NCBI RefSeq assembly: GCF_033446685.1
Contig: NZ_JAWQLY010000006.1
Coordinates: forward strand, 124,001 to 188,000
Direction: 5' to 3'
DNA length: 64,000 nucleotides
Source of the DNA: Modicisalibacter sp033446685
GTDB taxonomy: Bacteria > Pseudomonadota > Gammaproteobacteria > Pseudomonadales > Halomonadaceae
Part shown: positions 17,609 through 27,063 of the stretch, one piece after another
Position numbering within the stretch: the first letter of the stretch is position 1
How the letters are laid out: every line of letters begins with the position of its first letter
Position numbers and translations under genes: made by a program
Notes under the pieces: generated by a model
The model's database searches: none
What the model saw: the letters and a program-made list of their open reading frames with translations, nothing else
Told to the model about the DNA's origin: nothing

Positions 17609-18664
17609 ATGAAAACAATCGCTAAGCTGACGGCATTAGCCGCCCTGATCATCGCTACCGGCGCCCACGCCGCTACCCCCAACCCATTCGACTGGCAATC
17701 GGTCCCCAGGAAAGACGACCAGATCACCATGCGCCTGGCGCACTCCCTGAACATGGAGTGGAGTTCGCAGACCGTGGCACTCAAGCGCTTCGCGGAACTG
17801 GTGGCTATATATACCGACAACCGCATTCGTCCAGTGATCTTTCCCGGCTCGCAACTGGGTAGCGAAAAGGAGATGTTGCAGCAGGCCCGCCAGGGCGTGA
17901 TCCAGGTGACCATTCCCGCAACCAACAACATGGCCCAGGTGGCGCCCAGCATGAACGTGCTGCTGCTCCCCTACCTGACGCAAAGCACCGAGGAATCCAA
18001 TTACCTGCTGGATCATATCACCCCGACCCTCCAACCCCGGGTGATCGAGGAAGCGGGGGTGCGCATCGTTGGCTGGGAAAACACCGGCTGGCGGCATTTC
18101 TTCTACAACGCGCCGGAGCCGATCCAGACGCCGGCGGACCTGGCGCCGCTGAAAATGCGCGTGCCGCCCAATGCCATCATGCTCGGCACCTACAAATCCT
18201 GGGACGCCTCGCCGGCGCCGATCGCCTGGAACGAGCTCTACAGCGCCCTGCAACAGGGCGTCGTCGAAGGCGGGGACAGTCCGGTCAGCGACATCATCGG
18301 CATGAAGTTCGACGAGGTGATCGGACGCATCAGCCGACTGCATTACACCATCCTGACCCACCCCATCGTGGTGTCCGAGCGCTGGTACCAGAGCCTGGAA
18401 CCGGATCTTCAGGAAGCAGTGCTACGCGCCGGTCGCGAGACCACCGAGTACGTGCGCTGGTGGCAACCGCAGGACGAGGCCCGCTGGTGGAAGCAGGCTG
18501 AGGCAGCCGGCGTCAAGATCACCGAGATCGAGGATGAAACGCCTTGGTTGGAAAAGGCCCGCGCCGCCTGGCCAGATTACTACCACCTGATCGGTGAGGA
18601 TGGAGAGGAACTCACGAAGAAGGCCATGGAAATCCTCGAATCCTACAAAGCAAGCAAACAATAA
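17609..18664 (+). CDS. TRAP transporter periplasmic receptor (DctP family)
   Basis: This 351-residue protein has a signal peptide (MKTIAKLTALAALIIATGAHA). The DctP fold has the usual landmarks: LGSEKEMLQQARQG, a conserved arginine region in LKMRVPPN near residue 185, and an ALQQGVVEGGD-type substrate pocket near 210. I chose the ATG at 17609 because it gives a clean signal peptide, though two other in-frame ATGs lie upstream. It is the third gene of the GntR-controlled operon and sets the substrate of the DctQM permease that follows. Confidence 0.9.
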   Translation: MKTIAKLTALAALIIATGAHAATPNPFDWQSVPRKDDQITMRLAHSLNMEWSSQTVALKRFAELVAIYTDNRIRPVIFPGSQLGSEKEMLQQARQGVIQVTIPATNNMAQVAPSMNVLLLPYLTQSTEESNYLLDHITPTLQPRVIEEAGVRIVGWENTGWRHFFYNAPEPIQTPADLAPLKMRVPPNAIMLGTYKSWDASPAPIAWNELYSALQQGVVEGGDSPVSDIIGMKFDEVIGRISRLHYTILTHPIVVSERWYQSLEPDLQEAVLRAGRETTEYVRWWQPQDEARWWKQAEAAGVKITEIEDETPWLEKARAAWPDYYHLIGEDGEELTKKAMEILESYKASKQ

Positions 18665-18712
18665 AACAATCACGCCAGCTGTCGGCCAAGAACAGGCCGA
18701 CGGGAGACTCCC

Positions 18713-19186
18713 ATGCATAGCCTGCTCAGACGAACACAACTAACACTGTGCCACCTGCTCCTTGCCGGAATGGTCCTGGCGCTGCTGCTTCAGATCATTG
18801 GCCGCAGCTTCAACGCCGGCATGGAATGGACCGAGGAACTCTCTCGGTTCGCCTTCATCTCCTTCGTGTTCATCAGCGCGAGCTACTCGACGTTGATGAA
18901 GTCCGAACTGAAGATCGGCGTACTCTACGCCTACCTGAGCCGACTCATCGGTGCCAGACCGATGGAAAGGCTGATCACCGCCCTGCTGCTGGTGTTCGAT
19001 GTCCTGATGATCGTCTACTGCTTTCAGAACGTGTTGGACGGCATCAAGTACCCAAGCGTGTCGCCCGTGCTGGGCTTCAACACCAACTATCTATTCGTGG
19101 TGCTGGTTATCGCGTTCGTGCTTTCGGCACTGAGCCGACTCTGGGCCGGTAACGCCAAGGGCAATGCCGTGGAGGAGTCACCATGA
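18713..19186 (+). CDS. TRAP transporter small permease (DctQ)
   Basis: This 157-residue protein has four membrane helices and the DctQ motif MEWTEELSRFAFISFVF near residue 37, followed by a positively charged region. GGGAGACTCCC precedes the ATG. It overlaps the DctM start by four bases. It pairs with the large permease below. Confidence 0.9.
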   Translation: MHSLLRRTQLTLCHLLLAGMVLALLLQIIGRSFNAGMEWTEELSRFAFISFVFISASYSTLMKSELKIGVLYAYLSRLIGARPMERLITALLLVFDVLMIVYCFQNVLDGIKYPSVSPVLGFNTNYLFVVLVIAFVLSALSRLWAGNAKGNAVEESP

Positions 19187-20481
19187 CCGACGTTCAGCTC
19201 GTCCTGATCATCGTACTCCCGCTGTTACTCTTGCTCGGAGTGCCGATCTACGCGGCGATAGGCTTGACCGGCTTCGCGGCGACCTGGTTTTTAGGCGCCG
19301 ACCTGGTATTCGCCGCCCAGAGCATCTTCAACGGCGTGGACAATTTCGCCCTGCTGGCGATTCCCGCATTCATTCTCGCCGGCAACATCATGGAAAAAGG
19401 AGGGCTTACTCACGACATCATCCGCATCTTCAGGCGGATGTTCGGGCATATCCCCGGCAGCCTTGGCATCGTGACCATCCTGTCCTGCATGTTCTTCGCT
19501 GCCATTTCCGGATCCGGCCCGGGCACCGTGGCGGCGATCGGATCGATCATGATTCCATCCATGGTGCGCTATGGTTATCCGGCGCCTTACGCAGCCTCGG
19601 TGACCGCCACTGGTGGCACCCTTGGCATCCTGATACCGCCCAGCAATCCGATGATCATCTACGCCATCATCGCCAACGTCTCCATCGCCGATGTGTTCGC
19701 CGCCGGCCTGTTACCCGGCTTGTTGATGGGCACGGTGCTGGTAGGCACCGCCTACATCACCGCCAAGCGATCCGGCGCGGTAGTTTCACCGGTCCATGAG
19801 GAAAATGAGTCCGAAAGTTTGGCGTCGCTGATCTGGCAAGCAAAATTCGCCCTGTTTCTGCCCGTCTTGATTCTCGGTGGCATCTATTCCGGGCTCTTCA
19901 CTCCCGTGGAAGCCTCCGTGGTAGCGGTACTCTACGCCCTGATAGTGGCCCGGTTCGTCTATCGCCGTCTGGACCTGCCCGCGTTGCATCAGGCATTTGA
20001 GCTGACTCATCGGATTTCCGGCGCCTTGATGATCGTGGTGGCCTGCTCCGCGCTACTGGCCAAGGCAATCACACTTGAGACGATTCCTCAGCAGATCTCA
20101 GCCGCAATGGCTGGAATTTCCACCGATCCTCTGATGATCCTACTCTGGATCAATATCTTCCTGATCCTGGTCGGGACTTTCATGGAGACTATGTCGGCGA
20201 TCATCATTCTGGCACCGATCCTGGTGCCGCTGGTGACCGCCTTCGGCATCAACCCGATCCACTTTGGCATCATCTTGATGATCAATACACAGATCGCATT
20301 CCTGACGCCGCCCTTGGGGGTGAACCTGTTCGTCGCCAGCCAGATATCTCAGGTACCGGTGGAGCGAATCGTCCGCTCGATCCTGCCCTTCCTGCTGGCA
20401 CTGCTAGGCGTACTGGCGCTAGTGACCCTGTTCCCGCAGATCAGTCTGGCACTACCGGAACTCCTCAGATCCCTCCGTTAA
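19183..20481 (+). CDS. TRAP transporter large permease (DctM)
   Basis: This 432-residue permease has about 12 helices and DctM signatures: LLAIPAFILAGNIMEKGGLT near residue 65, AISGSGPGTVAAIGSIMIPS near 107, and GTLGILIPPSNPMIIYAI near 147. It is the last gene of the operon, and a clear terminator follows at 20555-20586. Confidence 0.93.
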   Translation: MTDVQLVLIIVLPLLLLLGVPIYAAIGLTGFAATWFLGADLVFAAQSIFNGVDNFALLAIPAFILAGNIMEKGGLTHDIIRIFRRMFGHIPGSLGIVTILSCMFFAAISGSGPGTVAAIGSIMIPSMVRYGYPAPYAASVTATGGTLGILIPPSNPMIIYAIIANVSIADVFAAGLLPGLLMGTVLVGTAYITAKRSGAVVSPVHEENESESLASLIWQAKFALFLPVLILGGIYSGLFTPVEASVVAVLYALIVARFVYRRLDLPALHQAFELTHRISGALMIVVACSALLAKAITLETIPQQISAAMAGISTDPLMILLWINIFLILVGTFMETMSAIIILAPILVPLVTAFGINPIHFGIILMINTQIAFLTPPLGVNLFVASQISQVPVERIVRSILPFLLALLGVLALVTLFPQISLALPELLRSLR

Positions 20482-20554
20482 CCTGCCTCGGGGCGCACTA
20501 TCCGGGATGGCGCGCCCCCATCACGTCGCAATGATAATGCGATAAGCCAAAATG

Positions 20555-20586
20555 AAGAATGCGGAGCCAGACTCCGCATTCTTTAA
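20555..20586 (+). terminator. Rho-independent terminator of the GMC/ALDH/TRAP operon
   Basis: AAGAATGCGGAG and CTCCGCATTCTT form a perfect 12-base stem around CCAGA, followed by TTT. It lies between two convergent genes and, being flanked by A and T runs, could serve both strands. Confidence 0.85.
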
Positions 20587-20652
20587 CCGAAGAGTCCGAA
20601 TGAAGCGATAGATTATCGACTCCAGTCGCAGCTGGCTGCCGGGTTTCGGGTG

Positions 20653-21906
20653 TCACGCCCGGGGTTGGTCATCCGTCTCCATTCCTTGGCGGCTTATCAC
20701 CACCCGATTCCTGCCGTCGCGCTTGCCAACGTAAAGCGACTGATCCGCTCGCGAGATCAGGGCCTGTAGGTCGACTTCTTCACTGTGCGCTATCGCAATA
20801 CCGATGGTGACGCTCAGGCACATCTCGCTCATTTCTTCCTTCAGCGGCAGCTCGGCGACCTTCGTCTTCAAGCGCTCCGCCACGATTAGAGCGTCGTCAG
20901 GGCCGGTGTCAGGCAGGGCAACCACGAACTCTTCACCACCGAAACGACCTATCACATCCGTAGGGCGCAGAGCGTGCGCACAGACCTCCGAGACCTTGCT
21001 CAGCACCCAGTCCCCATGACTGTGGCCCCAGGTATCGTTGATGCTCTTGAAATGATCCACATCGATCATGAAAAGGCTGAACGGCACCTTTTCCAATCGC
21101 GAACGCTGCAAGAGCGCCTTGGCACGCTTCATGAAATGACTCCGACTATTCAGTCCCGTCAGGGCATCCCGCTCGGCGACCATGCGCAACTGCTCTTCCA
21201 GTGATTTTCGATGCGCTATTTCCTTGAGCAGTTGGCGATTTTGATCGCGCGCTTCATGAAGCAGCGCAAATTGCTTGCGCTGCAAGCTCTCTAGACGCAG
21301 CAAGGCACAGAAGCCCACTACGTTGGTCATGACCAATAACAGCGCCAAGCGAAGCGTATCCACCGGAGCAAGCTCGGCAAACAGCACCGCAGATACCAGA
21401 AAGCCGATGCTCAGATAGAGGCTGGCGAACGTTACCACCGTCAGCAGGTTGGGAATCAGGAGATAGAACGCCATGGTAGCCACTACTACCGCCGTTATCT
21501 GCGTGGAGAGGCTCTCGGGGCGCAGGGGAACGATCAGGATGATGCCCGTCGCAAGTATCCAGAGCGGCATTGCGTGTAGCCAGGCCTTATGAGAATAGCT
21601 GCCCCTGCGTGCGATAATAAATGCCAGGATAAGGCAGAGGACAACCACCACGCTGCGCATGGTGATTAACAGGTAATATTCTCTAGACAGGCCCAGGAGG
21701 TAGTAGTCCGTAATGGCGAACATGCCAAAGACCAAGGTCGCCACAACCAACGAAAGAGAGGACTCGAGTCGTACCCTCTTATTGATGGACCTTCGATACA
21801 TTGACTCCCTGACATCTTCACGAAACTGCCCCGTCAGCCAATGTACCTTATATTGCTTTTTTAGTGATGCCAAAAGCCTAATCCCCCTGTGTAAAACGGC
21901 GATCAT
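20653..21906 (-). CDS. Membrane-bound diguanylate cyclase (GGDEF domain)
   Basis: This protein of up to 417 residues has about six membrane helices (residues 50-215), a short coiled linker (LLHEARDQNRQLLKEIAHRKSLEEQL), and a GGDEF domain from about residue 245. The active-site loop is GRFGGEEF, an active variant. The inhibitory I-site RPTD lies five residues before it, so product inhibition is likely. It makes cyclic di-GMP. I kept the ATG at 21906, but an ATG at 21801 has a better AGGGAG site and would remove 35 residues. No partner gene lies nearby. Confidence 0.9.
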   Translation of the reverse strand: MIAVLHRGIRLLASLKKQYKVHWLTGQFREDVRESMYRRSINKRVRLESSLSLVVATLVFGMFAITDYYLLGLSREYYLLITMRSVVVVLCLILAFIIARRGSYSHKAWLHAMPLWILATGIILIVPLRPESLSTQITAVVVATMAFYLLIPNLLTVVTFASLYLSIGFLVSAVLFAELAPVDTLRLALLLVMTNVVGFCALLRLESLQRKQFALLHEARDQNRQLLKEIAHRKSLEEQLRMVAERDALTGLNSRSHFMKRAKALLQRSRLEKVPFSLFMIDVDHFKSINDTWGHSHGDWVLSKVSEVCAHALRPTDVIGRFGGEEFVVALPDTGPDDALIVAERLKTKVAELPLKEEMSEMCLSVTIGIAIAHSEEVDLQALISRADQSLYVGKRDGRNRVVISRQGMETDDQPRA

Positions 21907-22264
21907 CCATTATGACTTCAGCCCCATGGAGTTCCGATCACTGGGGAAATTCAAGAATTTCTGGAGAAACCGATCAGGTCGACTTTACGGGCTTTATCGG
22001 CCGTTCATCCCGTTTCTTTATGCCGATATCCAGTCAGCTTCGCTGCCACGCTGGTACCCCACGCCTTACGCTCATTTCCTGAGCGTTGCCCGGACGGCGG
22101 CGCGGGCTCCGCCCTGCAACGGGCCTTCCACGGTTTTCCGCCGCGACACGTGGCGCCCACCCTGGCGCCCTCATGCGGCTCACCGGCGGATATGACCTTG
22201 ACGGAGCCTCCGCGGTGGGCTAATTCTAGTATTTATTGTAATAAATATAATATTAGGATCATTC
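21907..22264. other. Gap between the cyclase and the FadR-type gene
   Basis: I see no gene here. The middle is GC-rich without coding character and the last 50 bases are AT-rich promoter and operator sequence. It may contain decayed coding DNA that I cannot name. Confidence 0.4.
22230..22247. promoter_or_regulatory. Palindromic operator before the FadR-type regulator
   Basis: TATTTATT and AATAAATA form a perfect eight-base inverted repeat around GT, with imperfect outer extensions (CTAGTAT and ATATTAG). It sits 18 bases before the GTG start of the regulator gene, in an AT-rich island. Autorepression is the natural reading. Confidence 0.6.
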
Positions 22265-23056
22265 GTGCCGACTCCAAGAACCGCGAAACGGCAAAAGATT
22301 GCCGACCTCATCTGCGAAGACATCAAGCACTGGATCGTGACCGAGGGCCTGCAGCCAGGCGATCGCCTGCCCAACGAGAAGGCCCTCATGGAGCGCTATG
22401 AATGCGCCAAGGGGACGATTCGCGAGGCGCTGCGGGTGCTCGAGGTCGAGGGGCTGGTGCAAATGAAAACCGGGCCGAGCGGTGGCGCCGTCATCCGCGA
22501 GGTCACGATCGACCCGGCCTGTCGCGCCCTACGCAACTTCCTGCATTTTCAGCATGTGGATGGCAGCCAGGTCTACCAATTGCGGCGCCTGGTGGAAGTC
22601 GAGATAGCCGACTCCGTGGTGGAGTGCCTGGACGCAGCCGGCTTCGCCCGACTGCGCACGAACATTGCGCAATGCCAGCGACCTCACGACGATGAACTCA
22701 GCCAGCGTCAGCACCGCATGCTCGAGCTCGAGTTCCATAACGTGCTGGCCGAGTACTGCCCCAACCCGTTGCTGCGCTTCGTCAGCCAGTTTCTCAACGA
22801 TCTCCTGCGCGATCTGGTCGTCATCAAGAAGGCCTACAAGCCCGAGCGGCACGCCTTCGACGAAGCCAATATCCGCTACCACATCGCCCTGGTCGAGGCC
22901 TTCGAAGCGCAGGATCGCGAGCAGGTGCGGCAACTGATGCACGACCACATGTGCGATGCCGAACACCACATGGCGGCCTTGGAAGCCGAGGTGGTCGATC
23001 AGTTTCTGGTCTTGCCCGAGACCCTGAAGGAGGCCGCCAACCTCTACTCATCCTGA
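22265..23056 (+). CDS. GntR-family regulator, FadR subgroup (FCD domain)
   Basis: This 263-residue protein has a winged helix (residues 10-75; LMERYECAKGTIREALRVLEVEGLV) and an all-helical FCD effector domain. The likely metal ligands are in EFHNVLAE and the late histidine helices (HIALVEAF; HDHMCDAEHH). It starts with GTG at 22265 and AGGAT upstream. It is the first gene in line with the ABC transporter and hydrolase genes. The 92-base gap before the receptor gene has no clear terminator, so the genes may form one unit that this protein controls. Confidence 0.9.
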   Translation: MPTPRTAKRQKIADLICEDIKHWIVTEGLQPGDRLPNEKALMERYECAKGTIREALRVLEVEGLVQMKTGPSGGAVIREVTIDPACRALRNFLHFQHVDGSQVYQLRRLVEVEIADSVVECLDAAGFARLRTNIAQCQRPHDDELSQRQHRMLELEFHNVLAEYCPNPLLRFVSQFLNDLLRDLVVIKKAYKPERHAFDEANIRYHIALVEAFEAQDREQVRQLMHDHMCDAEHHMAALEAEVVDQFLVLPETLKEAANLYSS

Positions 23057-23148
23057 CCCACCCGACAAGAACAATACCGACCATGAAGACGCCAGCCACA
23101 CCGGCTCGTCGCACCCGACGGGTTCTAACTCAAACAAGAGGAACAACA

Positions 23149-24348
23149 ATGTCTGTGCGTACCCACACCGCCACTTTCGCCATCACCCTGCTTGCGGGCA
23201 GCCTGCTGGCAACACCGCTGATGGCCCAGGACAAACCCGCCATCGACTTCTATGGGGTCAAATCGGTTTCAGGCGCCTTTGCCAGTTATGGCAAGTACGC
23301 CGAAATGGGCTCCCAGCTTGCGGTCGAGGAGATGCAGGAAACCCTGGGCCGCGAGATCAACTACACCACGCTGGATACCGAAGGCAACGCCGGCCGTGCG
23401 ATTCGCAAGGTGCAGGAAGCGATCAACCAGGAAGACGCTCGGCTGTTCAATGGCGCAACCCTGTCCTCGACCGCCCTGGCCATCGGCAAGGAAGTCAACA
23501 AGGCCGGTGGCGTTTTCATGACCCCGGCCGGCGCCGATGAGCTGACCGGCAGTGAATGCAACGCCTCCACCTTCCGCTGGTCGGTGCCCACTTACGGGGC
23601 GATCCGCGAAACCCTGGTGCCGTTGATCGAGAAACTGCCGGATGCCAAGCGCTGGTACACCATCACCCCCGAGTATGTCTTCGGCGAAGCCCTGCTGCAG
23701 AACGCCAAGAAAGTCTTCGAGGAGTACGGTCTGGAGCATGTCGGCAATAGCTACCACTCCCTGCAGGAACAGGAGTTCTCGGGCTATCTGACCAACGCCA
23801 TGTCCACCTCACCGGATGTACTGGTCCTGCTCAACTTTGGCGCCCAGTCGTCCAACGCACTGCGCCAGGCCCGCAACTTCGGGCTCAACGAGCAGATGGA
23901 CATCGTCATGGTGTGGTCGGCCGGCCTCGACCAGTTGCAGGAGCTGGGCGCGGACAATGTCGAGGGAATCTACTTCGGCGCGCAGTACTGGCACGAAGTC
24001 GACACCCCCATGAACCGGCACCTGGTGGAAAAGGTGAAGGCAGCGTACGACATCACGCCCAACTACCCGCTGGCTGCCGACTACATCATGACCCGCACGA
24101 TGCTCGAGGCCGTCGACGCCACCGGTGCCAGTGAAGGCCCCGAGCTGATCGCCGCCCTGGAAGGGCTCACCTACCAGGGCCCCACCGGCGAAGAAACCAT
24201 CCGCGCCGCCGACCACCAGGTGATCAAGGATTATTACCTGCTGCTGGGCAAGGGCCAGGCCGAGATGGACGATGCCGATGATTTCGCCGACATCATCAGT
24301 TCCGGTCATTCCTTCGTCGAGGAAGACAAGAGCGTCTGCCAACTCTGA
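23149..24348 (+). CDS. Branched-chain-type ABC transporter substrate-binding protein
   Basis: This 399-residue receptor has a signal peptide ending in ATPLMAQ and a Leu/Ile/Val-binding (type I periplasmic) fold. Family landmarks include VSGAFASYGKYAEMGSQLAVEE, FNGATLSSTALAIGKEVN, and PEYVFGEALLQNAKKVFEEYG. I chose the ATG at 23149, with AAGAGG upstream. The larger open frame above it is a shadow of the regulator gene. The four other transporter genes follow. Because hydrolases for N-carbamoyl and amide bonds end the operon, the ligand may be an amide or ureide instead of a plain amino acid. Confidence 0.9.
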   Translation: MSVRTHTATFAITLLAGSLLATPLMAQDKPAIDFYGVKSVSGAFASYGKYAEMGSQLAVEEMQETLGREINYTTLDTEGNAGRAIRKVQEAINQEDARLFNGATLSSTALAIGKEVNKAGGVFMTPAGADELTGSECNASTFRWSVPTYGAIRETLVPLIEKLPDAKRWYTITPEYVFGEALLQNAKKVFEEYGLEHVGNSYHSLQEQEFSGYLTNAMSTSPDVLVLLNFGAQSSNALRQARNFGLNEQMDIVMVWSAGLDQLQELGADNVEGIYFGAQYWHEVDTPMNRHLVEKVKAAYDITPNYPLAADYIMTRTMLEAVDATGASEGPELIAALEGLTYQGPTGEETIRAADHQVIKDYYLLLGKGQAEMDDADDFADIISSGHSFVEEDKSVCQL

Positions 24349-24397
24349 CCCGGACGCCGGAGTGCCTGCCACTCCGGCCCACCAGGAGACGTGAACA

Positions 24398-25258
24398 ATG
24401 CTCAATGTCTATCTGTTCCAGGTGCTCAACGGCCTGGGCCTGGGAATGATCTACTTCCTCATCTCGGTCGGGTTGACGCTCATCTTCGGGCTGCTGAACT
24501 TCGTCAACTTTGCCCACGGGGCGTTCTTCCTGCTGGGCTCCTACCTGTGCTACACGCTGGTCACCCTGACCGGCAACTTCTGGCTGGCGTTGATCGCGGG
24601 CCCGCTGGTGATCGCCATGCTGGCCTGGGCCTTGGAACGCAGCCTGATCCAGCGTATCTATCATCTGCCCCACACCTTCCAGATTCTGGTCACGCTCGGT
24701 ATCGCCCTGATCATCCAGGAGCTCTCGATCATGATCTGGGGCCCGGTCGGCAAGAGCGTTCCCACGCCCGAACTGCTCCAGGGCGTGGTGCGCTTCGGCA
24801 ATTTCGCCTACCCGATCTATCGCCTTTTCCTGATCGCCTTCAGTGCCGGCGTCGCCATCCTGCTATGGCTGCTGCTCGAGCGTACCCGCTTCGGTGCCCT
24901 GGTGCGGGCGGGCAGCGAATCCACCGAGATGGTCTCGCTGCTGGGCTCCAATATCTTCCGGCTCTTCTCGATCACCTTCGCACTCGGCGTCGGGCTGGCG
25001 GGGCTGGCCGGCGTGCTCTCCGCCCCGCTGAGGGGCGCCCACCCGTTCATCGGCCCGGAAGTGCTGGGCCTGGCGTTCGTGGTGGTCGTCATCGGCGGCA
25101 TGGGCTCGTTCAGCGGCGCCCTGGTGGCCGGCCTGCTCGTCGGCGTCGTGCAGAGCCTGATGACCACGCTCTGGCCCCAGGGCGCCAGCCTGATGATCTA
25201 CGCCGCCATGGCGGTGGTCATTCTGCTTCGTCCCTACGGCCTTTTCGGGAGAGCCTGA
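24398..25258 (+). CDS. livH: Branched-chain-type ABC transporter permease LivH
   Basis: This 286-residue inner-membrane protein has about eight helices and LivH motifs: GLGMIYFLISVGLTLIFGLL at the start, NFAHGAFFLLGSYL near residue 45, and the C-terminal loop FVVVVIGGMGSFSGALVAGL that contacts the ATPase. GGAGACGTGAACA precedes the ATG. It lies 50 bases after the receptor gene, and livM starts one base after its stop. Confidence 0.92.
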   Translation: MLNVYLFQVLNGLGLGMIYFLISVGLTLIFGLLNFVNFAHGAFFLLGSYLCYTLVTLTGNFWLALIAGPLVIAMLAWALERSLIQRIYHLPHTFQILVTLGIALIIQELSIMIWGPVGKSVPTPELLQGVVRFGNFAYPIYRLFLIAFSAGVAILLWLLLERTRFGALVRAGSESTEMVSLLGSNIFRLFSITFALGVGLAGLAGVLSAPLRGAHPFIGPEVLGLAFVVVVIGGMGSFSGALVAGLLVGVVQSLMTTLWPQGASLMIYAAMAVVILLRPYGLFGRA

Positions 25259-25259
25259 T

Positions 25260-26300
25260 ATGGATACCAAAACGGCCGCCGTCGCTTCTTCGGCGAAGCG
25301 CAACGGCGCCGCCCCTCTGGCCCGCCCGGGCCGGGCCCGCTGGGCGCCGGGGACGACGCTCGCCATGTTTGGCGTGGTCATCCTGCTCCCCGTCGTGCTG
25401 CCTTCGGCCACGCTGGCCACCGAGATCCTGATCTTTGCCATGGCGGCGCTGGCCTGCAACCTGCTGCTGGGGTACACCGGCCTGCTGTCCTTCGGCCAGG
25501 CGATCTTCTTCGGGGCGGGCGCCTACTGCAGTGCCCTGGGCATGCTGCACTGGCAGTTGGGCTTGTTCAGCGCCCTGCTGCTGGCGTTGAGTGTAGGGGC
25601 CGTGCTGGCCTTGCTGGTCGGCCTGCTGTGCATTCGCCGCAAGGGCATCTACTTCGTGATGCTGACGCTGGCGCTGACCCAGATGGCCTACTTTCTCGCC
25701 TATACCCTGAGCGACTGGACGGGCGGCGACAACGGCTTGCTGGGCGTTCCGCGCCCGCCCATCGCCCTGGGCGGCACGACTTTCGTCAGCCTGGCCTCGC
25801 CGCTGGCCTTCTACGGGCTGGTCGCCGTGCTGTTCGCGGTGATCTACATCATGGCCCGACGCATCACCAGTTCGCCCTTCGGCAGCACCCTGCTGGCGAT
25901 TCGCGAGAACGAGGCAAGGGCCGCGGCGCTGGGCTACGACATACGCTTGTTCAAGATCATGGTTTTCGTGCTATCCGGCGCCATTACCGCACTGGCCGGA
26001 GCGCTCTACGCCATGCTGCTCAACTTCGCGCCGCTGTCGAACATCGAACTGCTGATGTCCGAGCAGATCCTGATCATGACCATCATCGGCGGCACCGGCT
26101 CGTTGTTCGGCTCGCTGCTGGGGGCGGGCAGCATCGTCCTGCTCGGCGACATCCTCTCGGCCATCTGGCCACGCTGGATGCTGCTATTGGGGGTGGCGCT
26201 GATCGCCGTGGTGATCTTCATGCGCGGCGGCTTGTGGGGTGGGCTGACCAGCCTGCTGCAGCGTGCACGCCGTGCGGCATCGCACGACAAGGAGGCGTGA
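25260..26300 (+). CDS. livM: Branched-chain-type ABC transporter permease LivM
   Basis: This 346-residue permease has an N-terminal basic tail of about 35 residues, then ten or so helices. Landmarks are GYTGLLSFGQAIFFGAGAYC near residue 79, FVMLTLALTQMAYF near 130, and the ATPase-contact loop MTIIGGTGSLFGSLLGAG near 270. LivH and LivM form the channel together. Confidence 0.92.
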   Translation: MDTKTAAVASSAKRNGAAPLARPGRARWAPGTTLAMFGVVILLPVVLPSATLATEILIFAMAALACNLLLGYTGLLSFGQAIFFGAGAYCSALGMLHWQLGLFSALLLALSVGAVLALLVGLLCIRRKGIYFVMLTLALTQMAYFLAYTLSDWTGGDNGLLGVPRPPIALGGTTFVSLASPLAFYGLVAVLFAVIYIMARRITSSPFGSTLLAIRENEARAAALGYDIRLFKIMVFVLSGAITALAGALYAMLLNFAPLSNIELLMSEQILIMTIIGGTGSLFGSLLGAGSIVLLGDILSAIWPRWMLLLGVALIAVVIFMRGGLWGGLTSLLQRARRAASHDKEA

Positions 26301-26301
26301 C

Positions 26302-27063
26302 ATGACCAACTCGCACGCTCCCCTGCTGGAAACGCGCCAACTGGAACTGGCCTACGGTGCCTTCAAGGCCGTGGGCGGGGTCGACCTGCGCATTCACTCC
26401 GGAACCATCCATACCGTCATCGGCCCCAATGGCGCCGGCAAGACCAGCCTTTTCCACTGCCTGACCGGGGAACGCCGCCCCACGAACGGACGCATTCTGC
26501 TCGATGGCCGGGACATCACCCGCCAGCCGGCCCATGGCCGCGTGGGGCTGGGCATGGCGCGCTCCTTCCAGATCACCAGCCTGTTTCAGGAACTCAGCGT
26601 CCACGAGAACTTGCGCCTGGCGGCGCAGGGCGTGGACGGCTGGAAGGCGCTCAATTTCTGGCAGCGCCTGGACACCCGCAAGCGCCACATCGACACGGCC
26701 GACGAGGTGCTCGAGCGCCTGAACCTGACCGAACGGGCCGGCATTCCCGCCGGCGAACTCTCCCATGGTCAGCAGCGCATCCTCGAAGTGGGCATGGCCA
26801 TCTGCGCCCGCCCCAAACTTCTGCTGCTGGACGAGCCCACCTCGGGCATGGGGATCGACGACATTCCGACCATGACGCGCCTGATCGGCGAGCTGGGCAA
26901 GGATCATTCCATCCTGCTGATCGAACACAACATGAGCATCGTCATGTCGATCAGCGACACCATTACCGTGATGAACCGCGGCCAGGTACTGGTCGAGGGC
27001 ACGCCCGACAGCGTGCGCAACGATCAACGGGTCCGCGAAGCCTATCTCGGGGAGGCCGCCTGA
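26302..27063 (+). CDS. livG: Branched-chain-type ABC transporter ATPase LivG
   Basis: This 253-residue ATPase has Walker A GPNGAGKTSL near residue 42, a Q-loop near FQITSLFQ, a signature LSHGQQRILEVGMAI near 152, and Walker B LLLLDEPTSGM near 172. The signature reads LSHGQ in place of LSGGQ, which is common in LivG-like proteins. The ATG at 26302 follows GGAGG. A frame opening at 26263 would overlap livM and is less likely. The end overlaps livF as TGATG. Confidence 0.92.
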   Translation: MTNSHAPLLETRQLELAYGAFKAVGGVDLRIHSGTIHTVIGPNGAGKTSLFHCLTGERRPTNGRILLDGRDITRQPAHGRVGLGMARSFQITSLFQELSVHENLRLAAQGVDGWKALNFWQRLDTRKRHIDTADEVLERLNLTERAGIPAGELSHGQQRILEVGMAICARPKLLLLDEPTSGMGIDDIPTMTRLIGELGKDHSILLIEHNMSIVMSISDTITVMNRGQVLVEGTPDSVRNDQRVREAYLGEAA

